Assembly: GCA_963969595.1 (NCBI GenBank)
Contig: OZ018418.1
Span: 811,001-875,000, forward strand
Direction of reading: 5' to 3'
Origin: Neckera pumila
Lineage: Eukaryota; Streptophyta; Bryopsida; Hypnales; Neckeraceae
DNA length: 64,000 nucleotides
A model generated the notes under the pieces. The model saw only the letters and a list, made by a program, of their open reading frames with translations, was not told the DNA's origin and did no database searches. Shown here in pieces: positions 26,001 through 38,916 of the stretch (the first letter of the stretch is position 1; each line of letters begins with the position of its first letter). The position numbers were made by a program, and so were the translations under genes.

Positions 26001-26509
26001 ATTGAAGGTAGACAGACTTTGGGAAACTAGGAAATGGTATTTATATGGCATTATAAAACCAATTCAAGGAAGGTACCATTTTCAATTAAAATTTATAATT
26101 CCTTTCAAGCATTTTTAAGGACAAAGCCTGTTGACTAAACTAATGCTAACATTAAAATTTATAAGTTCTAATTACATGTTGCCATATAAGGGACCGGCAT
26201 GTTGTTAGTTGAAAGAAGTAGATTCAATCCACAAATATTCCAATCATTAGCTATGAGCTAAAGTCTTGAATTTTTCACATTGTAGATGGAACCTCAATTG
26301 TATATGTTGACCCCTAAAGCCAAAGTCCAAAAGTTCCTGAGGGGGATTCTTGAGATTAAGAATAGGCTTGTGTGACCCTAATTCTTGACATGATTTTTTG
26401 AAATTGTTTTTTGGAGATAGAAAATCAAGTTAGCTTTTAAGGAATAGAATTCTTATTTCAATCGTTGCCTAGGAAAAAAAGTTATGCCATTCTAAGTCCA
26501 AAATGTAAT

Positions 26510-27210
26510 TTAAGGGGCAACACCAAAAAAATTACAAAAAATTAAATTTTAAATTTTTTAAATTTTTCTCAAAGATTATATTTTTGTCTACATGTAAGAC
26601 TTTAGTTCATTCTATTTGGACTAGTGGAAGTTGGAAAAATAAGGGACAATCTTATTTTGTGGGCAATCAAATCATTTTCTTGAAAAAATAACTTATACAA
26701 TTTATTTTTGAAAATTTATTAGACAGTGTTAAGTTTGCTTGCTAGAACAATCTCACTATTAGGATAATTGTATTTCAATTGCATTTTAGAGACACTAACA
26801 ATTTAGTTTCTTGTTCAATCTTGAACCTAAGTTTACTTAACAAATTTTAATAAGTGAGAATTAAGTGTCTTTTCTTGGAAATTTATTATCCTTGATTTTC
26901 AACTCAATTCTTCAATATAAAAATTTAGAAATTCAAAATTAGTAATGCAAAAAATTTAAGTTAAGACACTCAAAGTCAAAGAATCTAATCAAGCTAGGTA
27001 ACAAAAAACTTGCTTTCTTCATTGTAAATACAAATATCTTTCAATTCATATAATCATTGTTTTTGAAATTTTTTCCATATTTTTATAATAGTCTAGTGCA
27101 AGATCCTATAGTTAGTAATGGAAAAAAAAAAAAAAAAATTCTCTTCAAAATAGAAATGGCAATTTTGAGTGTTTAAAATAAAAAGGCCTTGGGACTTTAG
27201 AGGTTAAGCC
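26510..27210 (+). repeat. Dispersed AT-rich repeat R2, copy 2
   Basis: Second copy of the segment at 10300-11060, same orientation, with the landmarks CACCAAAAAAATTAC, TCAAAGATTATATTTTTGTC, GGACAATCTTA and GGGCAATCAAA. Non-coding. Confidence 0.65.
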
Positions 27211-27639
27211 ACCACTGCAACTGTATAAAATTTACTTCATATACAAATCCAACATTCAAGTAATATTTTCAAAAGAATTTACAAAGATGAATGATAGAGC
27301 AATCTCTTTATTAAAAAAAGATAGTTTTTTATAAAAGAAATAAAGATTCAAGGAGCCTTGACTCTTTGAAGGAATACCGTATTTATGCAACAAGGTTACA
27401 TGATGTAATCCAATCCCTCATTCTGCTCTTTTTGTACATGCCTTCAAATTTCTTTTCATACTTCTTCAAACATTTTTTTCATTTTTTGCTTCAATCAAAA
27501 CTTCATTATCTTCTTCTTTATCTTTATAAAAATTAAGGGCATTGGTTAAGATGCACACTCTATATTAATTTTGTATCACAAATATATTTTTTCCTACAAA
27601 ATGTTTTGTTTGAAATTCAAAATCGCATTAATGGCACCC

Positions 27640-28739
27640 AGTTTTTTTGAGGGAAGGTCCTTTGGCACCAAGGATAGGTTCCTGGCTCTAAGAGCCTTTC
27701 TCATGGTACCAAGACTCCTTTACAAAGAACAATTGAAATGTTTAAAGAGAGATTCTTTAAGCATCAAGGGAGGTTTCTAAGATCAAAGAGCCCCTCCCAT
27801 GGCACCAAAAGACCTTAACAAAAAACTACCAAGAGTTTCTCAAATGACATCCAAAAAATGAAGGAAAAGTGCCTTGGCACCAAAAAAATGGCTCTTTGAT
27901 CTGAAAAGCCTTTTTTTTGGCTTCCAAGGACCTTCACAAAGATCCAAAAGTTAATCTAATGGCAAACGTAAAAGAATTAAGGGAAATTTTCTTGGACGGT
28001 TTCAGTAAGGTTTAGGGGATCCAATTTACCCTTCTATGACATTAAAAGACTTTAACAAACAACTCAAAGTCTCTCAAATGTCACCCCAAAAAATTAAAGG
28101 AGAATATTTTGGCACCAATATAAGGCTCCTCAAATTTGAGGGGCTATCAAATGACATAACCAAAAAAATAATGTAGTATCTACTGGCACCAAGAAATGAC
28201 TCCTTGGATCCAAAAAGTCTTCTATATATCAAAAGTTTATCTAATGACATACCAAGAAAAAATGAAGGCAAAGTTCTTTGGTACTAAAAAATGGCTCCTT
28301 TGATCCAAAAAGCCTTTTGTAGCACATAAGTCTATCTAATATCATACCCATAAAATGAAGGAAGAATCATTTGTATAAGAAATGGCTCTATGGATTCAAG
28401 GCTTAAAGCCTTTTATGGCACCAAGAATCTATCTAATGACATACCAAAAAAAATGAAGGCATAGTCTCTTGGTACAAAAAAATGGCTCCTTAGATCAAAA
28501 GAGCCTTTTTTGGCACTAGAATCTATCTAATACAATACCCAAAAAATGAAAGGAAAGTCACTTGTACAAAAAAATGACTCATTGGACTTGAGATCCAGAG
28601 CCTTCTATGGCACCAAGAATATCTAATGACATATCAAAAAAAAAAAAAGAGATCCTTTTGGCAACAAGAAAAGGCTCCTCGGATCCAAAGAGCATTCTTT
28701 GGGTTCTAAAGAGCCTTCTTTGAAGAGTCCTTTAGCACC
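27640..28739 (+). repeat. Degenerate tandem repeat, about 95-140 bases per unit
   Basis: Recurrent blocks of the type CTTTGGCACCAAG, ATGGCTCCTTGGATC, AAAGAGCC and ATCTATCTAATGACAT recur about every 95-140 bases (for example TCTAAT strings near 27950, 28235, 28330, 28427, 28521 and 28617). The array ends directly at the first open frame of gag-like copy A. Confidence 0.6.
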
Positions 28740-29891
28740 ATGGAAAGGCAAGTGATTCCAGAAGAAGAAGGGGCATACAATCCTCTAGAAACAAAGCAAA
28801 TGACAAAATTCTGGGGACGCGGACTTCATTAGATCCACCAATGTCGGCATATCTACAACGAGATGTCGGACTATATCACCAATACCATATCACTATTGGA
28901 GGTGGGCCAACCGAAGTAGATGGCAGATGCAATTCGGCAAAAGTCAGATCCAAGGGCGCTGAGAGAGAAGGAGCTTTGGATCTAGAATTTGGAGCAAGAT
29001 CGGAATGATCTCCGGGTACAAGTGTCCCAATTGGAAGGAAAACTGGACGTAGCAAGGACAAAGGAATTAGACGCCACCGGTCTCGTGCGGAATCTGTCAG
29101 CTTTGGTTGCACCACCGGCAGATCAAGTGGTGAGAGCCAACCTCTTCACCCACAAGCTGACGGCTGAAGGTAACCCTTCCGGAACAAATGTATAGAAGGT
29201 AGTCATTGACTACCATGCGCGAATGGAGAAGGTGTTGAAGGAGATGCGACACTTGCTGGGGCAGTTGGATCTAGGTAAGGCCTTGGATTTTGAAGGTTTT
29301 TCAAATGCCATGGATGCCTAGAACTACCAGCAGACTCCGGCCAAGATGGTAAGGCCGGATCAGACTCTTGTTAAGGGATAGGAGATGATAAATGACAAAT
29401 CCGATATACCCCCATTGATGGGAAAGGAAGGAACCGGAACATCCATTTTGGTGAGGACGGAAGCACTGATTCTGATCGAGGTGGATGCATCAACTCCGAA
29501 AAAGGCAAGAGATTCCAATCCGGGAGCGAAGATCATCTTCTACCCAACCACTGTGCGCGCCCGCCCAACTAGAGCCGTGCTCTTTTTGACACCAAAGTTG
29601 GTTGTTTGTCGTAACTTGGGTGAGCATTTGAATATCATTGTAAATTCGGCTCGGACCCATCCGGCTGTCTTTGTGCACATGAAGCAAGCTTCTTCGACCA
29701 AAACTAAGTCATCCCGGGTGGAGCTCTCAAACGATGAAGAAGAAAAATGTGAGACTAGACCGGAGTTGGAAGACAATGCCACACCACCTCAAGAGCGCCA
29801 AATTCAGACCCGGACATATGCCAGGAACACGCTAGTGAAGTTGCCACCAACCAAGGCAGGGAGCAGCGTGAAGAAATCAAAGAGGAAATAG
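28740..29891 (+). pseudogene. Gag-like NTIFGAL family protein, copy A (C-terminal half)
   Basis: Seen: one frame from ATG 28740 to 29891, about 383 codons. It contains six internal TAG codons (28830, 28917, 28983, 29193, 29319, 29379) and no TAA or TGA. The coiled-coil part aligns with copy B: DPRALREKE, ARTKELDATGLVRNL, IDYHARMEKV and HLLGQLD match B's DPALLQEKD, ARKKETDALKLVRDL, VDYEAKMKII and QLLGHLD. It ends KKSKRK-TAG, as B ends KKSRVAK-TAG. The N-terminal NTIFGAL core is missing; tandem repeats abut the start. Inference: a 5'-truncated element. Read with Gln at each TAG, the sequence is a smooth coiled coil. Confidence 0.6.
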
Positions 29892-30520
29892 TTAGTTTAT
29901 TAGTTTCTTATGTGTTATTTTTGAATCCGTTCCGCCTGGGATTTTTTGGTGGTGGAACACGGTTTCGGATTTCTAGAAGGCCACCGGCTTGGGATTTTTT
30001 GGTTATCTCGGAAGCTAGTGTGATTGGTCACCTTGATTTTGGGTGTGCCCTTTTTTCTTTTTTTTCTTTTTGTTTGGGTTTTAGAGGGAGGGCAAACTTG
30101 TTGCCCTTTCATTCCATCCTAGCCCATTAGAATGCATTTGTTAATGTTCTTTTGCTTTTTTTAAATCTGAGACCACTTCGTGGACTTTTCTGATTCCGGC
30201 TATGTGCACGAATGTGTTGGATTGTTTATGAGGGCGTTGAGGTGTGAAGAATATGGGTGAGGGGGAGTCCAGATATGAGGCAACCGGGTCTGATCAATAG
30301 GGTGCGTTTGCATGAGAGGTCTGGATTTGTGAAAGAGGATTAGTGCATTGTGCTTTTAAACTGCTAGGATAGTAATCCAGAAGGAGTGCAGTGGATGCAA
30401 GTCCGGAATTTAGGAAGTATTTTGTGCAGAGATAAGCAACTACTAGCATAATATTCCCCATCTCCAAAAGGCCTGCCAACTACCGGATCAGTCTAGATTC
30501 TAGAACACATGCATCCCTAC
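29892..30520 (+). other. 3' region of copy A
   Basis: Homologous to the region after copy B. Shared landmarks are the TTTGGGTTTTAGAGGGAGGGCAA-like block, the GTGTTGGATTGTT block and TTTAAACTGCTAGGATAGTA (about 30355) against TTTAAACTACCAGAAGAGTA in B. Non-coding. Confidence 0.55.
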
Positions 30521-30719
30521 CGGTTTTGAGTGCTTTGATCTGTTGTTGTATGACAAAATGACTAGGATAGTTAGTATATACATGACAATATGACTAGGAC
30601 AAGTCACATGACTTGGAATTTAAAACCCTAGCTGCCACTAGTTTAGGGTTCAAAACCGTAGTTGCCATTTTTTTGGTAGCCACCTCTCAAAGTGTAACAT
30701 TTGACTAATTTTTTTCTTT

Positions 30720-31360
30720 CTTCTCATTCTTCTTTGCTTCTTGTTGCCTCCTAGGTTTTGCTCCTTATTGCTTTCTAGCTCATAGTTCTTGTTGCTCTAA
30801 GTTTTTGTTTCTTATTAATACCTTTTAGATCTTGCTTTTTTTTGCTTCTTAATTCTTGCTTGTTGTTGCTTATTAATTCTTTGTTCTTGTTGCCTCCTAG
30901 TTCTTGCTCCTTGCTTTTAGTTTCCTCTTGTTGTTTCTTTGTTCTTGTTCCTTGCTTTTAATTTCTTTTTGTTGCTTCTTAGTTTTTGCTCCTTGCTTTT
31001 AGTTTTCTCTTGTTGCTTTTTAGTTTTTGCTCCTTGCTTTTAGTTTCTTCTTATTACATCTTAGGTCTTGCTTCTTGTTGCTTCTTTAGTTCTTGCTTCT
31101 AATTTTCTTGTTGTTGCATCTTCATCCAAGCTTCTTATTGCTTCTTGTTGCTTCTTTAGTTCTTGCTTCTAATTTTCTTGTTGTTGCATCTTCATCCAAG
31201 CTTCTTATTGCTTCTTGTTGCATCTTAGTTCTTGCTTCTTTTTGTTATTTGTTGTATTTTCTTGCCTCTTGACTTGTGCTTTTTGTTACATCTTGCTTGT
31301 TGTTACCTATTAACACTTGCTACCTTTTGCTTCTTATTCCTTCTATCACCATTGTTATTT
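30720..31360. repeat. Pyrimidine-rich CTTCTTGTTGC tract with perfect 70-base duplication
   Basis: About 600 bases of degenerate TTCTTGTTGCTTCTTAG units, almost free of purine runs on the plus strand. Bases 31071-31140 and 31141-31210 are an exact 70-base tandem duplication, so that event is recent compared with the rest of the window. Short hydrophobic open frames here are artefacts. Confidence 0.75.
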
Positions 31361-31899
31361 TTTCTTCCTGTTTATGTGCAATTTTTAAAGATCTACTGCT
31401 TATGGCTTTTTTTTATTTTAAACTTGTGCTATGTATTTTGTGTTGCCTTAAATCTTTGAAGGTTGAGATATATTGTTCATTCACTAAAAATTAACCTCCT
31501 TCATTGTATATGTAGGCACCAAGTTGGAATGAAGTTGTTGAAGGCTACTTGCAACAACAAAAAGGCAACATCTTCACATTTTTGTAAGGAAAATAGGTCC
31601 TATAAGTGTATGGAAATATGTATTTATAGAGTTTTATTGTGATACATTTTATTTCAATGACTAATAAATGTCTTTTGAAATGAATGACATTCTTTCTTGT
31701 ATTTACTTTCTCTAATATGATTGTCTCTTGTGCATCTCAAAAATCATACATAATCGTTTTTAATTGGATGGAGTCATCTTTTAGTTAGCTACTAAATCAT
31801 ATCAATGCATGAGTCTAATGCATCATGTCCATTTATAATGTATAAAAAACGTGATTGCAGTTCATGATAGAAGCTACTATAAACTTTAGTCACTCCAAT

Positions 31900-32626
31900 T
31901 ACAAACGATGCACACAAATCTAAAGAATGTCACTCTCACTTATTTGGAATGTCACTTGATTGAGTCATATTTCATAAAATATCTTGACCAAAATATGATT
32001 GATTATAGTCACATAATGCTCACAATCATGCCAAAAAAATGACTCTATACTTTTAGAAATTTAAATACACTCAATCATAAAATTACTATAGTAGTAACAT
32101 TCCATGTGAATTGTTACATTAGCCAAAAATATTATTCATAGCAATTACATCAATAGACAATATGACTCATGAGAGTCATTTTCCACATCAATAGAAAATA
32201 TGACTCGCAAAAGTTACATTCCATATAAGCAAAAATATGACTCACCGTAGTCATATGCCATGCCAACCAAAATATGACTCACTACAATCATATTCCATGT
32301 CATCCAAAAATATGACCCAATGGAGTCATGTTCCTTGTAGGATTTTTTTATTTGCCCGAGCAAGTCATGAGAAAGTCAAGCCTCCAAGGATAGTCAACAT
32401 ATACGCCATGCTGGCAAAATATATCTAAATATGGCTAAATATATCCCTAATTCATAAAACTGCAAAATATGACTACGCAAAATATGACTTATCGGTAATG
32501 ACTAGGCGCAGTTATATTGCTAGTCATCTACAGTAATTTTTGGCAGAGTCATATTTTTAGATTTTATAACTCAATGCAGTCCTATTTTGTAGTCATAAAA
32601 CACCCATTTTCTTATAGTGATGGTGG
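31900..32626. repeat. ATATGACTC tandem repeat ending in CACTA-like terminus
   Basis: Units of about 42-50 bases with AATATGACTC and GTCATATTCCATG recur from about 31.98 to 32.34 kb and weakly to 32.58 kb. The block closes with ATTTTCTTATAGTG at about 32609-32622, whose reverse complement CACTATAAGAAAAT is a CACTA-type terminus. The opposite end is not clear, so the element is incomplete or the resemblance is partial. Confidence 0.45.
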
Positions 32627-34933
32627 GTAGGCGTGGTTGACTGCGGTAGAACAAAATTTAACCTTTGCTCCAGAAACACCCTGAAGAATTCTGCAACGTA
32701 GGGGAGACATTTCTTCAGCAGATTTGTTCTTTGCCCTGGTATTCTTGGCCTCACCTCAGTAATCAACGCCTGGCTGCTCAAGAAGTACGTTCATTGTCGT
32801 ACTAGTACAGTTACAACTACGTTTGAATTCTCTCCATTTCTCTGGGTTGATTTCGTTGAATGCATTAAACAAACCCAGGTCTATGTCGAGTAGATGGAGC
32901 TCTCTCTTGACAAGGTACTTTCTCTTCCGCTGCTCCACCCATTCCTTGCATGTGTAGCAGCTTTCAAGAACAAATGAGACAACTTTGACTGTGACCTTGG
33001 AATACTTCTCATTTGCCTGCTTGGGATCCATGAGGAGAATGTGCTTGGCAAGTATTATGAGATCATTGTATGAGAGATTCCCCAGCCATTTGAAGAACTC
33101 ATGCGTCAAATTTCCGTTCTCTGGCTTTCAGCTTGGTTTCTTGTTGAACGGCATCAATGTGTTTGGGTCTATGAGCTCCCCATGTGCGGAACTAGATATC
33201 ACCTCGCTCCATAGCTTGTAATTGTCCTCGAGGGCGGTCATAATCCTAAGCTTGTTTGTGATTTTGAGCTTCTCCTTCACGTCCTTTCCTCTGGTTGTCT
33301 TCTGAGACTTCACGACATCCAGCATTGCAAAACGGTTGTTCATAGCCGTCTCAAACTCTTGCATAACAAGCAATGAATGTTTAGTAAGTGCCAAATTATA
33401 GGATTCAAGTCAAGCCGACCTAAACCAAAGATGCATGGCAATTGAATAATGTTACTGCATCAGAGACAGATTAGGTCAAGTTGACCTGATTTGATTACCT
33501 TGAATTTCTTCTTGTTTGCCTTATTTTTGGCGTTTCCTCGGGTGTTGGAGACTATCTCCACTGGCGCAAGGTCTTTGGGATGTTTTGGTTTGCCCATGAT
33601 CTCCTAGACTGTCCTTGCACCAAGATGTTAGTAGACCACGACGGCTTCATTGCTTGGAAGTGATTTACTCTATTGTAATACACAGAGATTGTCCTCAGTT
33701 TTTCACCACCCTTGGTCCAGACTATGTAGCAATTCCATTGGCAAAAGTGATTCAGAATGTGTTCGTTTAGTACTGCATCTACCATCACATGGCTGGCTGT
33801 TACACTATGCTGTCTATTGATGAGGAAGAAGTTCCCAGTTTTGATTGACTCCCAGTCTTCAGGCTTGGGCTTCTCCTCCAGTCCAATGGGCATGATGCAA
33901 AGTGTCTGCTTTATAGACTTATCTGATATGTGCCAGTAATAGTGCATCAAATCTTCTGCCATGCGGGTCTTGTGACTCAGCATGTTCAAGTGTGTCGGTG
34001 CCTTCATGAGCTGGTCAATTGGTATGCTTTTCTTCTCATCAATTTTGAAGACATAGGCATCATTGCATATGGCCCAATAGTTCTTGTAGGCCTTTGCAAA
34101 GAGCTTGCAATTGTTCTTTGGACTTGGGTCATAGGCCTGCGGGACCTGAGTCACAGTTGACCCAAAGCTTCCTTCTCCAACAACGGGTTCACTAGCAGCC
34201 TGATCTTGTACTTGCTGCAATGAGGACCCCACCAAGTTTCTCTTCTTGGCTCCTATAGGAGGAGTTTGGGCCTTCTCCCCTTTCCTTGTCCTACAACTGT
34301 GTTGTGTCCCAGGCGTGCCTTGTGATCCCTGCCCTTCTCCCTGGTTGACGCTATCTAGGGATACTGATCAAGGAGTCATCTCTTTCCTGGCCTTCTCAAT
34401 CTTGGCAGTTAGAACTGCAAAGTCTACGAAGATAATCCTCAATTTTGCACAGAGCGTTTTCTTGGTAATTAGCTTTCCAGTAGAAGTCTTGAAGAAATTA
34501 TCGTCAACTTTTTTCTTGAGCTCCGGGATTTCGGGTCTGTAGTCTGTGAACACAAGTGACTCCAAGAATGGGGTGATGTTGAAGACCACTTGTGAGGAAT
34601 CCAGAATGATTGTGAAAAGATACTGGTCCTTCTCTGCAATTCCGACTTGTGTGTAACACAATGGATTTTGATCATTTGGCCAACGTTGGGGACGATGTCC
34701 TTAATCTTTTTGTCATAGGAGATAGAGTAGTATGGTTTGCTGTCTTTGTACTTTGTAGAGAAGCAAATCATGTTCTTGAGCGCGAACATTTTTATACTCC
34801 AGTGGGCCATCTTCTCTGGGCTTTGAAAAGTCCAATACTTCGCGCCGGTGTCACAGTTATTTCCATTGTTGTCATCTTCTGGCTTCTCCATTCTTTTGTA
34901 GAACGCCTCTAATTTTTGAACCTGCTCTTCCAT
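32593..34933 (-). pseudogene. Spliced gene with ParB/Srx-like motif, decayed
   Basis: Seen: the ATG at 34933 follows a TTGCAG acceptor. Segments in order are MEEQVQKLEAFYKRM and YWTFQSPEKMAHW; after a 1-base shift near 34650, KDQYLFTIILDSSQVV; then TGA at 34368, a linker, and the 227-residue block 34235-33552. That block contains LMHYYWHISDKSIKQ and FFLINRQHSV (residues 136-145), then NHFQAMKPSWSTN. Near 33610 a lost G shifts the frame; the corrected frame has TAG at 33604 and continues MGKPKHPKDLAPVEIVSNTR. An intron with GTAATC donor leads to exon 33394-32756, which has TGA at 33128. Known: I-x-GQHS/GNH motifs occur in ParB/Srx-fold proteins. Inference: the fold is tentative (here RQHS). 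I do not know the function. Confidence 0.5.
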
Positions 34934-35660
34934 TTTTTACCTGCAAGACCACAACGTAATGTTTAGTCGAGTCAACCTTAATCGTAATCCTTGTTTTTTC
35001 AAAATTATAAATCTCATAATCTACTCAACAATTTTGAAGGGGATCGCTTTGGGAGAACTGGTTCTATTGGTTGGGCTGTTTTTTGCTCCTCTTCTATAGT
35101 GTATGGGTTGAGCCAATTTAGGTTGAATTGACCTAATCTAGTGCCTACAGTTTCAGGTCACATGAATATTTTCCTTAGTAGTGTATGCATCTATTCTCAG
35201 AGTTTCTTGTCTTATGGATTTTGCATCTCTAGCTAATTAGGTCGAGTCAACCTAAATCCCAATGTTTCATGTATTTGTGTTGAAGTTTGACAACTATTTT
35301 TTGCCGATTTAGGTCAAGTTGACCTAATGTAGACCTTGTCCTTTATCATGTTAATATGGTTCTTCTTTTTGTTGTTTCTTATAGTTGGCTGTTTAGGTCC
35401 ATTCAATCTAAATTGTAACATTTTGATATGCTTTGGGCGGTTTGTGGACAAGCTTTGACTGCTATTTAGGTTGTCTTGACCTGAATTGACTCCTTGTTGG
35501 GTGAGGAGAGTTATGTGCTCTAGGCACGTGAATTCAAGTCAAGTTGATCTAAACTACACCTCATCTTCTAAAATTATATGCGTTGGTAGTCCAATTATGT
35601 GGGTGCTGTCAACCTAAAGTGTATTATCTATCATCCTCAAAATTCATCGCAGTTGACCTA
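33404..35660. repeat. Cluster 1 of 21-base near-palindromes in introns
   Basis: Copies are centred at about 33414, 33480, 34971, 35127, 35246, 35318, 35402, 35475, 35543, 35607 and 35650. The best copies read TTTAGGTCAA, one base, TTGACCTAAA or nearly so. The two in 33.4 kb lie in an internal intron and the rest in the leader intron; none falls in the recognisable exons. Confidence 0.8.
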
Positions 35661-37103
35661 AAGTGACATTGACTTGAAATGCAATGGGCTTCACTTTATA
35701 TTGAATTAACTGGCCGAGGAATAACTCTATACATATCTGGATCACAATGGTATTCCTTTTGGATAGCACTTCTAGGAATTGATACGCCTCTCAAAATCAA
35801 AGAATACACCTACACATTTGGAAGAAACAGTCAACATTAAATTGCACTACACAAAAGACAATCACATCCATCAATGGAGTAAAAAAAGAAAAACATACAA
35901 AGATGTAAGCACTTTTATATCACATTAATGGTGTTTCCAAAACAATAAAAAATTTTCCATTACCTTGTTCCTAACTTCTACAATATGACAGGTGCAAATC
36001 TAACCCTAAACAAGGGTGGAGACCCTAAACCCTCATTGAACTAAGAAATCCACATTCATTTCATCAAAACCTTGACATCTAGCTTCTAAACAATCAAACC
36101 CTTGCACTGACGATTAATTTTTCTACAAATTCAAATCCTTGACCCAACACCTATAAAGAATTCATTCAACAATGCTGCAAAACCATGCAAACTCCCACAA
36201 AATTCATTCACCTAAATTATCCTAATTAGTTCAACCATATTCAAAGTCTAAAACCCTGCAATTTTCATTCAAAATGAAAATTGCTAAGCAGAGCTACGAA
36301 CTGAGGTTGTCCAAGACAACTGGAAACGATACCAAAAATAAAATGATGGAGAAAACAACAAAAGGAAACTAAAACCTAAGATCAGTCAAAAAGGATCAAT
36401 CCAAAATAATCAGTCGACACACAAGTCGAAAAGGATCAGTCCAAAGCAAAGAATTCTAAGCAAGCTGCTAGTTTTGGATTTAGGGTTGCAGCAATTTGAC
36501 GAGCTCTATTCCCCCTTTCCTGGGAAATTGTACATCCCTAGTCAAGCTGAATTCTAAAATGCACAAACTTACGAAACAAAACTGAAACCTCAAAAGAAAG
36601 GATTTGTGTAGCAGCAGAAGCAACTAAATTGTGAAACCCTTAATTCTAAACTGAAACCTCAAAAGAAAGGATTTGTGAATCAGAAGCAACTAACTTTTGA
36701 AACCCTAAACCCTGAACTAAAACCCCAAAAGAAAGGATTCACAAAGCAAAAGCAACTCAATTCCGATAACTTGAAAATTGTCGATTGCCACAAATTGACA
36801 ATTCCAAAAAGTTTTAAAATTGTTGATACTCTGTGCACTTGCCTCCCTTGCCACAAGCTCATTAACAAAAAACCAAATGCTAGAAACTCACCGGAGAGCG
36901 CGCATTGAAGCTCCAATGCACAGGAACACCCCTCCGCAACGAATGCACCAACAGGTGCCCCCAATTGAGATGTCGTGACCCAATCCTTCGCCTTCGCAGT
37001 TACGATCTCTCCCGCCACAATGCACAAACAAAGACAATCGGACAAACGCTGCAAGAAACGCTACAACAAGAAAGAAGAGCACCAGAATACTTAGAGAAAG
37101 CAC
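34946..37103 (-). other. 5' non-coding exon and ~1.95 kb leader intron of the ParB-like gene
   Basis: On the minus strand a GC-rich block (37100-36893) ends in CTCTCCG followed by a textbook donor GTGAGT. The matching acceptor is TTGCAG just before the coding ATG at 34933. The intron carries most of the palindromic motifs described at 33.4-35.66 kb and three tandem AAAGAAAGGATT units (36580-36785). A short upstream ATG (ATGCGCGCTCTCCG) lies at the exon end. Open frames of 71-124 residues here are probably not real. Confidence 0.5.
36575..36785 (+). repeat. Three tandem ~67-base units
   Basis: Units starting CTGAAACCTCAAAAGAAAGG at about 36580 and 36650, and ACTAAAACCCCAAAAGAAAGG near 36716, each followed by GAAGCAACT. 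They lie within the proposed leader intron. Confidence 0.6.
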
Positions 37104-37274
37104 ACAGGTGGAGAAATCCTATTGCAACCCAAAGTCTATCACAAAATAGCCGGATAGGATATTTGGATTGGTTGAGAGAATCGTCAATACCCGGCCCTAT
37201 TGTACAAAAATCCGCCAATATCAGCCTCCGTAGTGCATACCCATCTTCCCATAGTGCATACGCGCCCACCTAAT

Positions 37275-38900
37275 GATCCTAAATCACTTTATATCTGCCT
37301 TATATCCGGCCCATTGAAAACCTGAATCCATCTATATCTTAAATTTTGCCGTTTGTTTGTTTTGTTTAACTATTTGTTTACGTTGAAATCTGTTGGACGC
37401 ATGCTTGGTATTTCAGGAAGACCTCAGTAAAGAGAGATGTACAGGCTACATTTTCTGAAAAATTATAGATATTTAAATTAATTTTAGTTTTAAGAATAAT
37501 TTTCACTTCTGTTTCATCTATGGCAACGATACAAGGCAAATTAGTTAATATCTAGTGATGACAAATATCTCTACCTTAACACTTAAAGGACAAACTACTA
37601 ACAATGGAATTCATCCATTTTGATAATGTGATGTACATTGCCTCCTTTTTCATCTCACAAAATGTGATCTTCAAGGATGAATGGTACATCTGTGATATAT
37701 GATAAAATATTTTATAGAAAAATACTTAACCCTAAACCTTGAATGCATAATTGTTTCAGGGTTAAATCTGGATATTTGTTGGTGCAATTTTTTTTCCTAT
37801 TCAAACGAGTGAACTGAACCATACATGGCGCATCTGCACTTTGATACTTTGATACTCTTTTTTTAAAAGTAGAAAAACATATTTTTATTTCACAAATGTT
37901 ACTATAGTAGTTTGGTAATAATATGGCTGTCATCTATATGTAAACTTGTTGATACCTAATTGAATTATACAGAGAGCATAGTCTTAAAATATAGCATAGT
38001 CTTAAAATAGAGCATGAACTTCCAATTTGGACCAAAGAAGAAGTAAAAATCCATTGACTGCTGGCATTTATGTTACTCTATGATAAAAAAAGTATAAGCA
38101 AGGATTGAAGGATACATAGACTCTATTTTCATCCATTTCGACTCATGGTCCTAAAGTTACTGACTTCCAAAGTTTCCTGCAAAGTTTATACAAAGCAATA
38201 AATGGAGAAATAAATGGAGGCTCATGTAAAAATCCTCATTTTTTAAACATTGAAGGTGACAAATGCTTAAGGAAATCTTCATTTTTTAGAATTTTAGTTT
38301 TTTTTTTTCTTTAGAAAAAAAAATGGAATTGACAACTTCATATTTCTAAATAAATATTTTTTGCATGTTCTGTACTTTGTAGTACAACATTATTTAAACT
38401 TCATAAATATCTTTGAAGGCAGGGGGGATTAAATTTAATAGTAATTAAAATAAAATATAAGATGTAATACGGTCCTTAAACTTGCTTGGGCATTAAACAA
38501 CTTCATGCGCCAGTGATCACTTAGTACATGTTACTTAAAATGATTCTTGATTGCCACCATTCAACCTAAATAATAAGTAAATCCTTTTGTCTTCCAACTA
38601 TAAGAGCTTATGACCATCTCTATGGTATCCAAGGCATAATAAAAAGCATAATTGGTTTCAAAAAGAATCAATGTGGTAGTATATCATAACAATTGATGGC
38701 CTCTATAATGGTATCAAGATTTGAAATAGGACAAGCCTTGAACTAAAAATCTACATGCTCTGCAAGAATCAAAAAACCACTTCATAAATAGTATTGTATG
38801 TACAATACTACAATTCCTCCTCTTTGATATCATATAAAGCTCAAATTTTGAATTAATAAACTTAACTATCAATTCTCTACTAGTAACGTTGCTTGAGTTT
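37275..38900. other. AT-rich non-coding region
   Basis: No gene-like frame, RNA or clear repeat found. Several A and T runs. Short open frames at 37712 and 38714 (minus) have no recognisable motif. Confidence 0.5.
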
Positions 38901-38916
38901 CTATTTGAATGCATTT

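Noticed and set aside
31232..31494. Leu-rich hydrophobic frames as membrane proteins
   Set aside because: They arise from the CTTCTTGTTGC pyrimidine tract and are open in more than one frame.
17668..32622. One large CACTA element spanning CACTATAAGAAA at 17668 and TTTCTTATAGTG at 32611
   Set aside because: Only 12 bases match; the sequence inside the two ends differs, flanking 3-base duplications were not evident, and no CACTA transposase lies between.
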